Below, one piece after another: positions 34,851 to 48,585 of a DNA stretch of 64,000 bases. The stretch is from Ophioderma brevispina (lineage: Eukaryota > Echinodermata > Ophiuroidea > Amphilepidida > Ophiodermatidae). The stretch covers positions 1 through 64,000 of the forward strand of contig JAMKCH010041345.1 of assembly GCA_023653785.1 (NCBI GenBank). The letters run 5' to 3'. The position numbers were made by a program, and so were the translations under genes. Below the pieces are notes generated by a model. The model was given only the letters and a program-made list of their open reading frames with translations, was not told the DNA's origin and did not search any database. Every line of letters begins with the position of its first letter. The first letter of the stretch is position 1.

Positions 34851-35209
34851 GGCGGGGGCGGCAGCTTTCATTCATAGCGGCACAAACTGCCGAACGAGTC
34901 ATTGGACGAGCCTGAACAGTGACGGAATTTGAAGTCACGTGCGAGTTATAAATAGACATGTAGTGGCGAGTGGGAATTCCCCGTACGGAGTCGCGACGTT
35001 TAAATTGCATTGCTTTAGTCGTGGTGCTAATTGTCGGTGGTGCATAATCATCAAATAGTTTTAAAGACCGGACATGAGTGATTGACAATGCAGGTCAACG
35101 AATATTCCAGGGGCGTGCATTGCTGGTACGGGCCTGGTCCATGGTCCGCAGCTATAAGTAGCGGTGACTCTGCGATTGAACATGAGGTCAAGCGAGGCTC
35201 GTTCAAAAT
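34851..35209. other. Single-copy stretch between the two A copies
   Basis: About 360 bases not found in either repeat. It looks GC-richer than its neighbours and has an open minus-strand frame (34732-35088) without a recognisable domain. It may be a contig tip. Confidence 0.4.
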
Positions 35210-37260
35210 GACGAGTGCCAGGACATTCAAAGTTCTCCATGACAAGTTTTAGCTATGATGGGACTCATGGTGAGCCCACATAGCAGCCCCTCACATTGCG
35301 AATAAAAAAAAATCTGACTGACACTCTTGTTTCTCCGCGTTACATCCCCTCCCACGCCAAGTTGTACACCTTGCCTCAACCTCCCTCATTTTCGCTTATT
35401 CAAGGTAACCTTTTGTATCAATTTTTTATCCTTGTCGTGTTTTGTACCTGGGGCATCAGTTGGACCTCACCATACTCACTTCAATGTTGTTGTAATTATG
35501 ACGTACCCGCGACGGCACCATGCTGGCACGATTTTCGGACAACTCACGCCCTCTTCTCCATCTCACCATTGGATCAAAGGCTCCACTGGTGCATTTTCCG
35601 TCTCCTCTTGCCCATTGTCCACATTCAGACTTCTCTTAGTATCCCTGCACCCTAAGAGTTATGAACGGAAAGGAAAAAAAGTTTATCAAACAGAAAAGTT
35701 TAGCACACCAAATGAAATACTAGCCATAAAATAGCTAAAAGAATGAACAGAGAGGGATAGACAATACCCAAACCCATCCAAGAGGGGGTGGGTGGGGATT
35801 GATTCAAATAGGCAACGCAACATAATTATAAGTAAACTTCAAGAATTTCGCGTCTTATGCAAGGGGCAGCTTTGAGAATTTGTTTCAGCGATATTGAAAC
35901 TGTCGTTACGTCGTCGTACAGGCTGATTCAAAAAGACGTTTACTCATTTTCATCGTGATTTAGTAAAACATATAAAACGAAGTCATGTTAAAGTAATTAT
36001 CACCGCACAAAGAGCAACTTCTGAATGTCTGAATAAAAAAAGAATGTTTGACTTTGCCAACAGCCAAACCCAGGTTATAATCATTTGAATCAAATCACCC
36101 ATTTACTGACTGCACACATCTGGGTAAATTGCATCAGTTCTATTCAGGCCAAATCAATAGATCGTAACAAGGACAGATCCATTGGGAGTCGCAACCATGT
36201 ATTTCAAAATGAAAGGTTGCTTTATATTCAGATAGCATATAAATCAAACGATAATTCAGTTCATTTTCTATCATCCATCATTGTAATATACTATTTTTAA
36301 TCGCCAAAAATCAACTGTTTCTGCCATATTTCGGTTCAAGAATTGCAAAACAGCAATGAGTGTTTCTCTCAGAGGAAGTCTACTAAGAGGGAGGGAGGAA
36401 GGAAAACGTGCTGACGCTACATGAGATTCAAAATTCCGATTATCATTTTTTTTTTTAAAATTGTCTCAGCATGATTTTAGAATTTTGCTCTTGATGATGG
36501 CTTGTGGTGGATAAAAGAAAAAACAAATCATTTTTTGAACATCATTGGACGATTCGTTGCAAACCAACGGAGACTTTCTTGTTCACGCATTAGTGATTTG
36601 GTGTAATAGCGTAAATAGCAACTGTGAAAGCAAAGGTACCCTGATAATGTACAGCGGAAAATTGGTGGTTGTGTTTTTTATTCAAATTAGTATAACTCGG
36701 AATTTGGTATTTGTATGCCTATTTTATTAGGAGCAAATCAAAAAATCTTTTTTAATATAGACATTCAGAAAGAAAAGGAACAAGAAAGTGCTCTTTTTAA
36801 TGATTTATAATTAGTTCAAGGAAAGTCGTTACAGATTTTCGACTAAGCTATAAAGCTACAATTAAACATGAGGTTATAAACTTCTTTTTGAATCGCCCTG
36901 TATTTCGCTGTGCTGCACTACTACAAAAGTTACACAAAGCAGAAGCAACGGAAAACATGGACGATGTTGATTGTTGATGTATCAAACTGAGTGGGACTCA
37001 GAAAAGAAAGATATTTATGATAAAGAGCAATAAAGGAAAACAACTAGTCTAACCACGTGATGTTTCACATGTAGCTAAAAATATCGAGGCATTTGATTTT
37101 TTGAAAGCGGTTCAAGTTTTTTAAACCTCGACCTCAGGCTACCTTGAACTATTTCAAAAGCCACGAATAAAGGACTTTGCATCTAAGAGTGTGTGTGATG
37201 GCAATCTTGGGAATTTCTGACGAATGGCAGCTATTGCATTGAAGCCCATGATTATACTTC
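35210..37260. repeat. Block A, copy 2 (about 11% longer than copy 1)
   Basis: Collinear with 33003-34850 but about 200 bases longer, through dispersed short insertions with no single large block. It runs directly into block B copy 1. The start repeats the end of the Penelope RT (35210-35390), so that fragment is not an independent insertion. Confidence 0.85.
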
Positions 37261-38214
37261 AAGTCGCATCGAGCGACTGGTGTGCGCAAAAACAAATACC
37301 GGAATTCTGACCCAAGGATCACGTGGTTGCGCATGTTCACCGCGCAGAAAGAAAGAAAGGAAAAGAAAGAATCGCTCGCTGCGATGGGCATAATAATTGC
37401 TAGGATCTTATTGCCCATTTTCTTTGCTAGTCATCTAACTTTATTTCTTCCAATTAAACTGCCAACAGATTCACACTTGGGATATTTGGTGGTTTATTGA
37501 TGTCTTGCATGGGATATTATTTAAATCATGTTAATCCGTTTACTTTTTTATCATAGTTATTGTCATAAATTTGGTTTTGGTAGTTCTTCCGACTCATGTT
37601 AAACGGCATTACAGCCTTTACGTTATCCTTGTGTGGAGGAAACTTCGTTTTTATGTTTCTTATGCTTCAATGTTTTTTTTTTATGTATGTGTGTTGGACT
37701 ATTATATCGATTTATATATCCTCTTGCTTCACTTGTATCAAATTATTGTACCTAATTTCTATTTGTGAATATTATGCTATATGGTTTAAACAGATATTTT
37801 TGATCACTGTTTAAAAGTATATTACACAATAATTCATTTTGTTCTGGGTTCTAGGCTTATGTGAGCTTTTTATAAACATACACTTGTTTATTAGTTACAT
37901 CGATCGAATCTCAACTCCATGCTAAAAATGCCTTATCAAATATGTACTGGTATAAATTTTAAATTTATCCCCTATGGGTATATATTGTTTTTGTTTATCT
38001 TCATCTGTCAAGTATGGTAATAACGATGGCAAATATCTGTAATTACATGTACTAAAGTATATCTCACCACCAGTCATATTCGGTCTGTAGTGTTTTGTAA
38101 TCTCGCTTCTTATCATATACGTTCGTATTTTATGATTCATATGTAAACAATGACTGAATATGCTCACAAATGTTAACGGTTGGATTTTTCCATTTATTCA
38201 ACCATTTTGTTGAT

Positions 38215-41200
38215 GATGATGAATTCAAATTTGCTCTATTTTACTTACAGCAATTCTATCGATTACAAACAATATGCTCAGTTTAAAACTCAACCTTTCA
38301 TAATTAAATGACCAAATTTTAAACCAGTTCCAATGATTCTAATAATGTTAACAATCTCTGTAGGGCATTAATTATTATTTATTTGATACGGATCAATTAT
38401 CGACATATGATGATGACTTTTCCACGCATTTTTATCGAGAGTTTCAACCACACGTTTTATGTTATTACCCTATCAGAAATTGGTTTAATGAAAAAGATAG
38501 ATGGTATGAATTTACGATGCAGATGGATATACTAATCTTATTGATTATTGAGGATTATAGTTTAAATTAGCGTTCCGCGCAGTGGCAGAGAAGACAGAAG
38601 AAGGTGGAGGACGTTCAGCCCATTTATTTCAGCCATTTATATTCATTTAATTCAGTTTTCTCTTATTCGCATTCGTGATGATCTCAAACACTCATCAATG
38701 AGCCAACGGGCAACCGGGACCATTCTGAAAATCTGTCTTTATTGAAATTATATTTCTGGGTAACAAAAACCATTATGATCGGCAATATTTTATAGATCCC
38801 ATAGAACCGAACGGAATTATTTCTTTCTGATTTGTCACAGTCCCTAAATAAAATATCTACAGAAAATAAACATTGCTCAGTAAACGGTGATTTCAATCTT
38901 GACCTCTACAGTATAATATGTCAATATCATTTAAAGAATTTCTGATACATTTTTCAATAACAGCATGTACCCCTTGATTGATAGGCCTACCCGAATATTA
39001 CTCCTACATCCGCTACACATAATCAGACAATATATATTCACAAATCGTGACATTAATTACACATCAAATTAAATATGGTTTTGATTTATAGGAATAACCG
39101 ATCATTTCCCCATTTTCAAATCACACGATCTATACCAGATTAAACGCCCCCACCAATCACAGCCATACAAATCGCGCTCATTTACTCGACACAAATATGA
39201 GAAAGAAACTTTCCTAATCATCTAGCCTTTGTAACCTTGTAAATTGGAAATCTGTCATGGATCTTGATTCTCCAACCAATGCCTACGATATATTCTTAAA
39301 TAAATTCATGGAAATCTACAACATCCACTTCCCTATTAAAACACATAAGCAGACCAAGTCACGTCATTCAATAATATTCCACCAAAAAAGCCTATGGATA
39401 CCACACCCTACTAAATCAATCCATCGTAAAGAAAAAACTATATAGGAAATACCTGTCTCACCCTACCAATTCAAAATAAAATAACTTATTCAAATTTATC
39501 GACATAAACTCACAACACTTAATTAGAGCGTCAGCAAAAAAGGAATTATTATACTGATAAACTAGAGGAATGTAAACACAATTCTAAAACACAACTGGGA
39601 GACTTATAAACGAATTCTAGGTCCGTCAAAGCGGCCCAAACCTCCCTATAGTTTTTACGTAAATGATACTTTAAGATTCGATCGAATCCACAAACAATCG
39701 CAAAAAGCTTTCTTCCCTTCACTTACTCCTATTTTGTTAATGTCGGACCGAACCGCCCGAAACCTTGCACAAAACATTCCGCATTCTGATACAAACTTTC
39801 TTCATTTTAAGTAAGTAGTATGGATGTCTCCCACAATTCACTTTTTTATATCCTACAGATTCAAATGAATTCTTTCTATTTGTAAAACACTTTAAAGTGT
39901 GCCACAAGTTGTGGGCCTGACGATTTTATAAAATCAGATGTTGTCAAATTTGTTTAAGGACATCATTGCCACGCCTATTATGACAAACATCATTCATCTT
40001 TCGCTTCGCCTCTCAGGTACAGTTCCAAAATATTAAACTAAAAATCGCTAGAGTAACACCGATATTTTATAAATCTGGTTAGCCCTCAAATATTTAGTAA
40101 TTCATAGACCAATTGATCGCTTTTATTACCCATAGTTTCTAAAAATTTGAAACGTGTTTTGGGTACAAAAGCTTTACAAGTTCATGTATTAAATATAATC
40201 TTATGCATAATAGTCAATTTGGAATTTCGTCCTGGGAGGTCATCTTACATGGCTATTTTAAATGCATTTTATGATAAAATTGTGAGTGATATTATGGTAA
40301 TAATTTGTTTTTAGGGTGATCGTTTGGACCTTTCGAGGCATTCGATCACATTCGAAGTCATTCGACACAATTGACCATGATATTTTTTTATCTAACTGTT
40401 CTTAGGCCTCGATACTAACCTCTTATGTTCTTGTTTTGCACTTTCGTTCTGTAACTTGTTTTTTTTTTTATACGGTGTCGTCGCGAGGCAACGGAAGTGC
40501 CTTCGATTGGTTCAAGAGTTGTGTTACCTAAGTGACCGTCGTAGCCAATTTACTTCATACAACAATCAAAAATCACCATATTAATCATATAAACGTGGCC
40601 GTCCACAAGGCTCCATTTTGGGGCCACTTCTTTTTATTATATAAGAACGATATAGCCGTTCCTACTTCTTTTTTACCATATATTCTTTTTGCTGATGATA
40701 TTTACCTACAAATTAGTTACATCCCGATGAAATGAAAATTTATTATAACCTTTTAAACACAGTGAATACTGAACTTACCAACATTTTTACACTGGTTCAA
40801 TGGTCCAACAATATCTCTTACCTAAACAAAAACTACTTTATTAGATTTAAAAACAAGCATGTGATCGCATGCATGATAATCGTAGTTATGTTATCCAAAC
40901 TGTCAAATTTAAAATTGAAAATTACTACAATTGCTCAAATCGTTTTACCATACTAAATTTTTAGGTTATTTATTAGGACGAAAGTCTGTCATGGAAGGAA
41001 ACAACATACTAATCTGTTTGCCAATTTTTATAATTTTCTAAATATACTGGAATACTCTATCGCTTAAAGGGACAACTTTATTATCTAAGACCTTTTTTCA
41101 CTTTTATAAAGCCTGGTCTACCATATATCATTATTTTGCAACATAATTTGGGGAGTGATTTAAAATAACTGCTTCTTTTTGAAACAATCTCATATTCAAA

Positions 41201-42800
41201 CAAAACAAAAGAAAATTATTCGCATATGTTACCATTCAAATTTCTTGGCCCATATCCACCTCCATTATTTGCCAACGGAATACACTTACAGTTCAGGACA
41301 TTCATAAATTACAAAACTTAGTTTTATTGTATTACACCGAACATCATCACTAATAACCTTCTTCCTAACATTTTTCACACATATTTTGTGTTAAATTTTT
41401 TAACTGATGCCATACACGATTATAACACAAAGAAATAGGCACATGTATCGTCCATTTAACTTCTTTACCCTTCAATACAGATTTGGCTAGAAACACAATA
41501 TCAGACAAGCAAGCGTCCTTATTATGAATTTCCATTTCGCCAATCTCTTTCGCACCTTGCCTACATCGGGTTTCAAGTCATTCAAGTTCAATTACAAGGC
41601 CGAACTCATAGGCTTATACTTATAGTTCGTTTTATACATGGCTGAATTTCACACTTTCAAAATCTTAAGGATGGGTTGCTTTTTGCTTTTTGCCTTTTGC
41701 TTCTTTTTCTTCAGGTTGGTTGTTGCAACGAGACATCTTTTTAATAAAGTTTATAATAAGTGATTTGTCCGTGTAACTATGTATAACATAATTTGTTAAC
41801 TAATTATGGGGAAAGTGACTCTCTTGCTTATTGTGATAGTCTATACACCATGTATATATTTATTATATATTCCTTTTCATTCGTCCGCCGTCTCTTCACC
41901 CTTATTCCTTACCCTTATCTTTTTATATATGTGTGTGTTGTGTGTATGTGAAGGTGGTGGATGCGATGTGCTTGAAGTGTGTGGTGGGTGTTGTGTGTGG
42001 GGGGGGTTTTTTTTGCTGGGGTCGGGGGTGTTGTGGGTGGGTGGGGTATGTGTGCGAGCTGGTGAGCGCAGCGCGTGTCGTCTTCGTGTGTGTGTTGTGC
42101 GTAAATTAAATTTAGTCAATTCGATAATTCCATTTCAAGATATCCATCTCTCCACTGCATCTTAGGGAGTGGTCATTGTTTATGCCGGGGGGAGGGGGGT
42201 TTTATTTTATTTTAACTTTTTTCGGCAAGATTTTCACGTTCCCCCATCGCTTCGCTTTCGTTCAGACATTATTTTACCGCCCCCCCCTCTCTCTACTCCA
42301 TCTTGGTTCGTGCTGGTTTCCCCATTGAGGTTCGTGTTCCCCTCTCTCTCGGTGATGGGGTTTCGCGTTCCCCTCTCTTCGCGGGAATGTTTGGGTTCTC
42401 CCCTCAAATCCTACATCCCCCCTGGCGTGGTAATGGTGACCACTCCCTCAGCTCATGGCTTATTAAAATGATTTATTTATTTTTGCCCCAGACCCAGAAC
42501 TATTTACTATCGATTTGCCAACCACGCAATGTGTCTGTTGCACTTGTCTATTAGAGGTCTTTAAATTAAAACACTTTGTTTAGATTTCGTCCTTGTCATG
42601 CACATTGTATTAGGTGTAAACTTGTAACTTTGTATTTAGGTAAGGGTGACCATTTACCCGAGCTAATATGCTCTGTTTTTGGTTTACCCACCATGATTAT
42701 CTTGTATTAGTGCCTTCTTAATATCTAATTAATATATACATGCATTATTTTGTTATTTCAATTATGTAATGACTGATTATCATGGTTAATTAAAAAATTT
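38215..42800 (+). mobile_element. CR1/Jockey-like LINE, copy in block B1
   Basis: Fragments in order on the plus strand: endonuclease remnants from about 38400; linker DLDSPTNAYDIFLNKFMEIY and NIHFPIKTHKQTKSRH (39257-39365); RT pieces including VPQGSILGPLLF-type sequence near 40590 and an intact ILFADD catalytic box near 40680-40700; DNA-rich 3' region with GT-rich and CCCCTCTCTC-rich stretches (41940-42320). The frame is broken every 50-150 bases. Different positions are broken in the second copy: LSETWFNED is damaged here and intact there. Confidence 0.8.
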
Positions 42801-42967
42801 TTGATTTCTTTTAAAACTGGATATTTTTGCATTCACACGACAATAATATTACGCGTAGATCTGGCATAGCAAGTAACATACAGCAGACAGAATATATTTA
42901 TTTTGTTATATTTAGGTACAAATATGCCAATTAACAAAATGCCGAGTAAATTAACGGCTTCTATTAA

Positions 42968-43095
42968 AGCCGTGGGTTTTGTTCCGATTCATGTGTTTCT
43001 TGTTCTCCACTTGATACGAGGGAGCCTGGCACCTGCATCCACTTACCATCAGTATCGTGGGAAACAAACTGTGCGGTTGGTTGGGGTTTGTGAAA
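42968..43095 (+). mobile_element. TTAA-flanked MITE, family 2, partial copy at the B1/B2 junction
   Basis: TTAA|AGCCGTGGGTTTTGTTCCGA then GATACGAGGGAGCCTGGCAC and CAGTATCGTGGGAAACAAAC match the full copy at 48266. It stops at a GAAGCTATTGCATTG junction where block B copy 2 begins, so the truncation coincides with the repeat boundary. Confidence 0.8.
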
Positions 43096-43099
43096 TAGA

Positions 43100-46000
43100 A
43101 GCTATTGCATTGAAGCCCATGATATACTTCAAGTCGCCATCCGATCTACTGGTGTGGCATCCCCGTCTGACCCAAGATCACGTGTTGCGCATGTTCACGC
43201 TCAATAAATCTCGCATCGCTGCGACTGGAAGTAATCATGGGCTTAGGTATCTTTATTGCCTTTCTTTGCTAGTCATCTAACTTTATTTCTTTCTCAATTA
43301 ACTGCCAAGATTCATCACACTGTGATATTTGGTGGTATAATGTCTTGCTAGGTGATATTATTTAAACACACAATGTTAATCCTTACTTTTTTATCAAGTT
43401 ATTGTCATAAATTTGGTAGTTCTTCCGGCTCATGTAAACTGCATTACAGCTTAGTTTATCCTGTGTGGAAACTTCGTTTTTATGTTTCTTTGGGCTCAAT
43501 GTTTTTTATGTATTGTTGTGTTGGCCACTAGTTATCGATTTTATAATATATCCTCTTGCTTCACTTTTATCAAATTATCTTACCTAGTTCTATGTGAATA
43601 GTATTGCTATATTGTTTAAACATATTTTGATCACTGTTACATATATTACAATAATTTATTTTTTGTTCTTGGCTATGTTGAGCTTTTACATACCCTATGT
43701 TTATTATGTTCCATCGATCATCACTCCATGCTAAAAATGGCCTTATCAAATGTACTGGTTAATATTTTAAATTTATCCCCTATGGGTTTATTATTTGTTT
43801 TATCTTCTATTTTCAGTTCAAGTATGGTAATAACGATGGCAAATATCTGTAATCATGTACTAAAGATATATAGCACCACCAGGCAATTCGGTCTTGTAGT
43901 GTTTGGTAATCTCGCTTATCATAATACGTTTTTTTTAACTGATTCCTTTAACAATGACTGGATATGCTACAAATGGTGACGGTTGATTTTTCATTCACCA
44001 TTTGTTGTGATGATGGTAATTAAATTTGGAAAACTCTATTTACTTACAGCAATTCTAAATCGATTTACAACAATATGCTCAGTTTAAAACTCAACCCTTT
44101 CATATTAAATGACAATTAACAGTTCAATGATTCTAATAATGTTAACAATCTTAGGGCATTAATTATTTATTTGATACGGATCAATTATCTACATTTACTG
44201 ATGATGACTTTTCACGCATTTTTTAATCGAGTCTTTCACCAACCACCGTTATGTATTACCCTATCAGAAACTTGGTTTAATGAAGATGTTACTAATCTTA
44301 TTGATATTGAGGATTATATTTTACATAGCGTTCCGCGCCGTGGCAGAAGTGGAGGTCAGCCATTTATATTCATAATTCAGTTTATTCTATCGCATTCGTG
44401 ATGATCTCAACCTCATCAATGAGCCAACGGCAACGGGACATTCTGAATCTGTCGTTATTGAAATTCTACTTTCCTGTAACAAAAACATTATATCGGCAAT
44501 ATTTATAGCTCCCATAGAACCGACACGGAATTATTTTTCTTTCTGATTTTGTCACATGCCCTAATAAAGATATCTACAAAATAAACGTGCTAACATTACG
44601 GTATTTTCAATCTTGGACCTTCTACAGTAAATAATATTCAATATCATTTTAATTTCTTAATCACAGATTTTTCCAATAACACATGTAAACCCTTGATTAT
44701 CATGCTCCCTACCCGAATTACTTCCTACACCGCTACACGAATCGACAATATAATTCACAAACGTACTACACAAAAATTAAATCTGGTGTTTTTGCTATAG
44801 GAATAACCGATCATTCCTCCCCCCATTTTTTCAAATCACAGACGATCTACTAACCAATTAAAACGCCCAATCACGCCCAAACACATCGCGCTCATTTAAT
44901 GACACAAATCTGAGAAACTTTCATAATCATCTTAGCCTTGTAATTGGAAATCTGTCATGGACTTGCTTCTCCAACCAATGCCGTAGTACGATATATTCTT
45001 AAAGTAATTCATGGAAATCTACAACATCCACTTCCCTATTAAAACACATAAGCAGACCAAGTCACGTCATTCAAATATTCACAAAAGCCATGGTATCACC
45101 CACACCCTACGAAACTAAAATCAATCATCGTAAAGAAAAACTATATAGGAAATACAGTGTCTCACCCTACTCACAAACCTACCAATTCAAATAAAAATTA
45201 ACTTATTCTTATCGCATAAACTCACAACACTTATTAGAGCGTCAAAAAAAGGAAATTATTATACTGATAAACTAGGATGTAAACACACTTCTAACAAGAA
45301 CCTGGAGACTTCTAAACGACATTCTAGTCGTCCAAGTCGGCCCAAACCTCCCTCATGATTTTTTACGTAATGATACTTTAAATTCGAATCCACAAACAAT
45401 CGCAAACAGCTTCAACTCCTATTTTGTTAATGTTCGACCGAACCTTGCACAAAACATTCCGCATTCTGATACAAACTTTCTTTCATTTTTAGTAAGTATG
45501 GAGTCCTCCCAACAATTCAAGCTTTTCCTTCTATCCTACCGATTCAATGAAGTCATTTCTATTGTAAACACTAAAGTGTGGCACAAGTTTGTGGGCCTGA
45601 CGATATAAAATCAGATGTTGTCAAATTTGTTAAGGACAATCATTGCCACGTCCTATACACCAATCATTCATCTTTCGCTCGGCCTCAGGTACAGTTCCAA
45701 ATAAGAAAATCTCTAGAGTAAACCGATTTTTAAATCTGGTAGCCCTCACATATTTAGTAATTATAGACCACTATCGTATTACCTATTTTCAAAATTTTAT
45801 TGAACGTGTTTGGTGTCACAAAAGACTGTTTACAATTTCATTTTAAATATAATCCTTATGCATAATAATCAATTTTGGATTTCGTCCCTGGTAGGTCATC
45901 TTACATGGCGATTTGTAATGCATATGTAAAATTGTGGAGTGATATTGATGTATAAATTTGTTTTAGGGATCTTCTTGGACCTTTCGAAGGCATCGATAAC

Positions 46001-48390
46001 ATTGACCATGATATTTTATTAATCTACTGTTTTTAACTACGGTGTGCGAGGCAATGCCTTCGATTGGTTTCAAGGAGTTACCTAAGTGACCGTAGCCAAT
46101 TACCTCATACAACAATCAAAAATCAACATATTAATCATATAAACTGTGGCGTCCCCAAGGCTCCATTTTGGGGCACTTCCTTTTTATCATATATATGAAC
46201 GATATAGCCGTCTTCCCCCCCCCCCCCCATCTTCCTTTTTTACATATATCTTTTTTGCTGATATACAAATTTAGTTCATCCCATGAAAATTTAAATCACC
46301 TTTTAAAAACACAGTTAATACTGAATTTGCCAACATTTCTCTGTTCAAAGCCCAACAAATTATCTCTTACTCTTAACCAAACAACTTAAACTTATTTAGA
46401 TTTAAAACAATCATGATAATCGTAGTTATCCAACTGCAAATTAAATGGAAAATACTACAATTGCTCAAATTTCTCATACCAAATTTTTAGGTAATTATTT
46501 AGTACGAAAGTCTGTCATGGAAACACCATTCTAATCATGTTTGCAATATAATTTCTAAATATACTGGAATACTATATCGCTTAAAGGACACGTTATTACG
46601 AATACCCTTTTTCACTTTAATAACAGCCTTGTCCACCATTATATTCATTATTGCAACAGTAATTTGGGTGATAAAAATAACTGCTTTTTGAACAATCTTC
46701 AATATCAAACAAAAGAAAATGATTCGCATATGTACCAATTCAAAATTTCTTTTGGCCCACTACCCCTCCATTATTGCTCAACTGACTCCACTACAGTTCA
46801 GGACTTCATAAATTACAAACTTCAGTTTTATTATACATATCATAATAACCTTCTTCCTAACATTTCCCACACTATTTTGTTAAAACCGATTGCCACACGA
46901 TTATAACACAAGAAATAGGCACATGTATCGTCCATTTTAACTTCAATACAGATTTGGCTAGAACACAATCAGAAGGCAAGGTCCTTTATTACGGAATTCC
47001 ATTTCTCCAACTCTTCGCACCTGTACATCGGTCAAGTCATTCAATTTCAATTACAAGGCCGAACTCATAGCTTATACTTATAGTTCTTTTTATACATGGC
47101 TGATTTCACACTTTCAAAATCTTAAGGATGGGTTGCTTTTTCTCAGGTTGGTGCAACGAGACATCTTTTTAATAAATCTTATTATAAGTGAATGTCCGTG
47201 TAACCTAATTATGGGGAAAGTGACTTGCTTATTGTTGATGAGTCTATACACATGTTTATATATTTATTATATTCCTTTTCATTCTTCCGCGTCTCTTCTT
47301 CACTCTTCCTCACCCTTATTCCTTACCCTTAATCGTTTTTATTATATGTGTGTGTGTGTATGTGCGTTGTGTGTGGGTGTTGTGTGGGTGGGGGTGGTCG
47401 TGGTGGTGGGTGGGTATTTGTGCGAGTGTGCGCGCGCGTGGTGGTGTGTGCTTAAATTGATTCAATCTCGATTGACTTCCATCTTCAAATCTCCTCTCCC
47501 ACTGTCCATCTTAGGGATGGTCTTTGTTTTATGCCGGGGGCGGGGAATTTTTAACTTTTTTTTTTCGCATATGTTTTTCAGTCACGTTCCCCCATCGCTT
47601 TCGTTCAGACATTTCATCATTCATTCATTCACCCCCCCCCCTCTCTCTCTCTCTTGGTCGTGCTGGATTCCCCATTTGAAGGTTCGTGTTCCCCTCTCCC
47701 TCGTTTGATGGGGTTTTTTTCGCGTTCCCCCTCTCTCTTGCGGGAATGTTTTGGGTTCTCCCCTCAATCCTACATCCCCCCTGGCGTGGGAATGGTGACC
47801 ACTCCCTCAGCTCATGGCTTATTAAAAATGATATTTTTGCCCCCAGATATCTATTTACTATCGATGCCAACACCAATGTGTCTGTTTGCAACTTGTCTCG
47901 TTAGGTCTTTTAAACACCTTTGTTTAGATTTCGTCCTTGTCATGGCACATTGTAATTAGGTAACTTTGTATTTAAGGTAAGGGTGACCATTTACACCCCG
48001 AGCTATGCTCTGGTGGTTGACCCACCATGATTTTTTGTATTGCCTTCTAATATATACATGCATATTTTTGTATTTTCAATTATGTAAGGCATTCTGATGT
48101 CATGGTAAAAAATAAACTGAAACTGAAACTATTGCATTCACACGACAATAATAGTACGCTCGATCTGGCATAGCAAGTACATTCAGTCAGAATATATTTA
48201 TATTTGTATATTTATGTACAAATATTCCATTAACAAATTGCTAAGTACATTTAACGGCTATTTAAGGTGGGTGTGTTCCGATTCATGTGTATCTTCTGGT
48301 TCTCCACTTCTTGATACGAAGCCTGGCCCTGCAGTACACTTACCATCAAGTATCGTGGGAAACAAACTTGCGGTTTTTGAAATGAAGCAT
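43100..48390 (+). repeat. Block B, copy 2
   Basis: Collinear with 37225-43095. Starts AGCTATTGCATTGAAGCCCA and continues past the LINE into a complete family-2 MITE and unique sequence beyond 48590. Unlike copy 1, it is followed by single-copy DNA, which suggests this is the right-hand genomic contig. Confidence 0.85.
44040..48134 (+). mobile_element. CR1/Jockey-like LINE, copy in block B2
   Basis: LSETWFNEDVTNLIDIEDYI then LHSVPRRGRSGG (about 44261-44362) is a typical AP-endonuclease segment of CR1/Jockey-group LINEs. Linker and RT segments follow (IYNIHFPIKTHKQT near 45015; GPLP/GTSFYH-type block near 46150), but the FADD box is broken near 46255 where the first copy is intact. The 3' end carries short tandem ACTGAA units (AAATAAACTGAAACTGAAAC, about 48113-48134), a LINE-type tail. 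No copy has a full open frame. Confidence 0.8.
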
Positions 48391-48585
48391 AATGCACATG
48401 CAAGGCCCTATTCACCACTGTGCTAATATTGATAGTTAACCACTAAAACGGCAAGTTTTTTGTTTACATCTTGCGAATGAAGTGTATTTGGAAAAGCTGA
48501 AATTTCGCGGCCTTCATCGATATCAAATTTATACTACTTCCGGTTAAAATCAGAGGAGTCTCAGAGGCGATCGGAACAAGCACCT
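48266..48585 (+). mobile_element. TTAA-flanked MITE, family 2, copy 3
   Basis: The left end is TTAA|GGTGGGTGTGTTCCGATTCA (lacking one A of the terminal AGGTG). The right end is CGATCGGAACAAGCACCT|TTAA. The body is homologous to 27520-27850. Confidence 0.85.

Larger units (their letters stand above)
37225..43095 (+). repeat. Block B, copy 1 (LINE plus partial MITE)
   Basis: Begins CAGCTATTGCATTGAAGCCC and ends inside a family-2 MITE. It is collinear with 43100-48390 throughout but about 580 bases longer, with indels spread evenly. Contains the LINE at 38215-42800. Short open frames across the 5' part (37282-37814) have no recognisable domain. Confidence 0.85.

Noticed and set aside
35296..35734. 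Overlapping 119- and 135-codon frames
   Set aside because: Located in block A copy 2; the corresponding part of copy 1 does not keep these frames, so they depend on indels.
47133..47708. 191-codon open frame rich in C, V and G
   Set aside because: Lies in the LINE 3' region across GT-rich simple sequence; the matching region at 41806-42165 gives a different product because of indels, so no protein is conserved.
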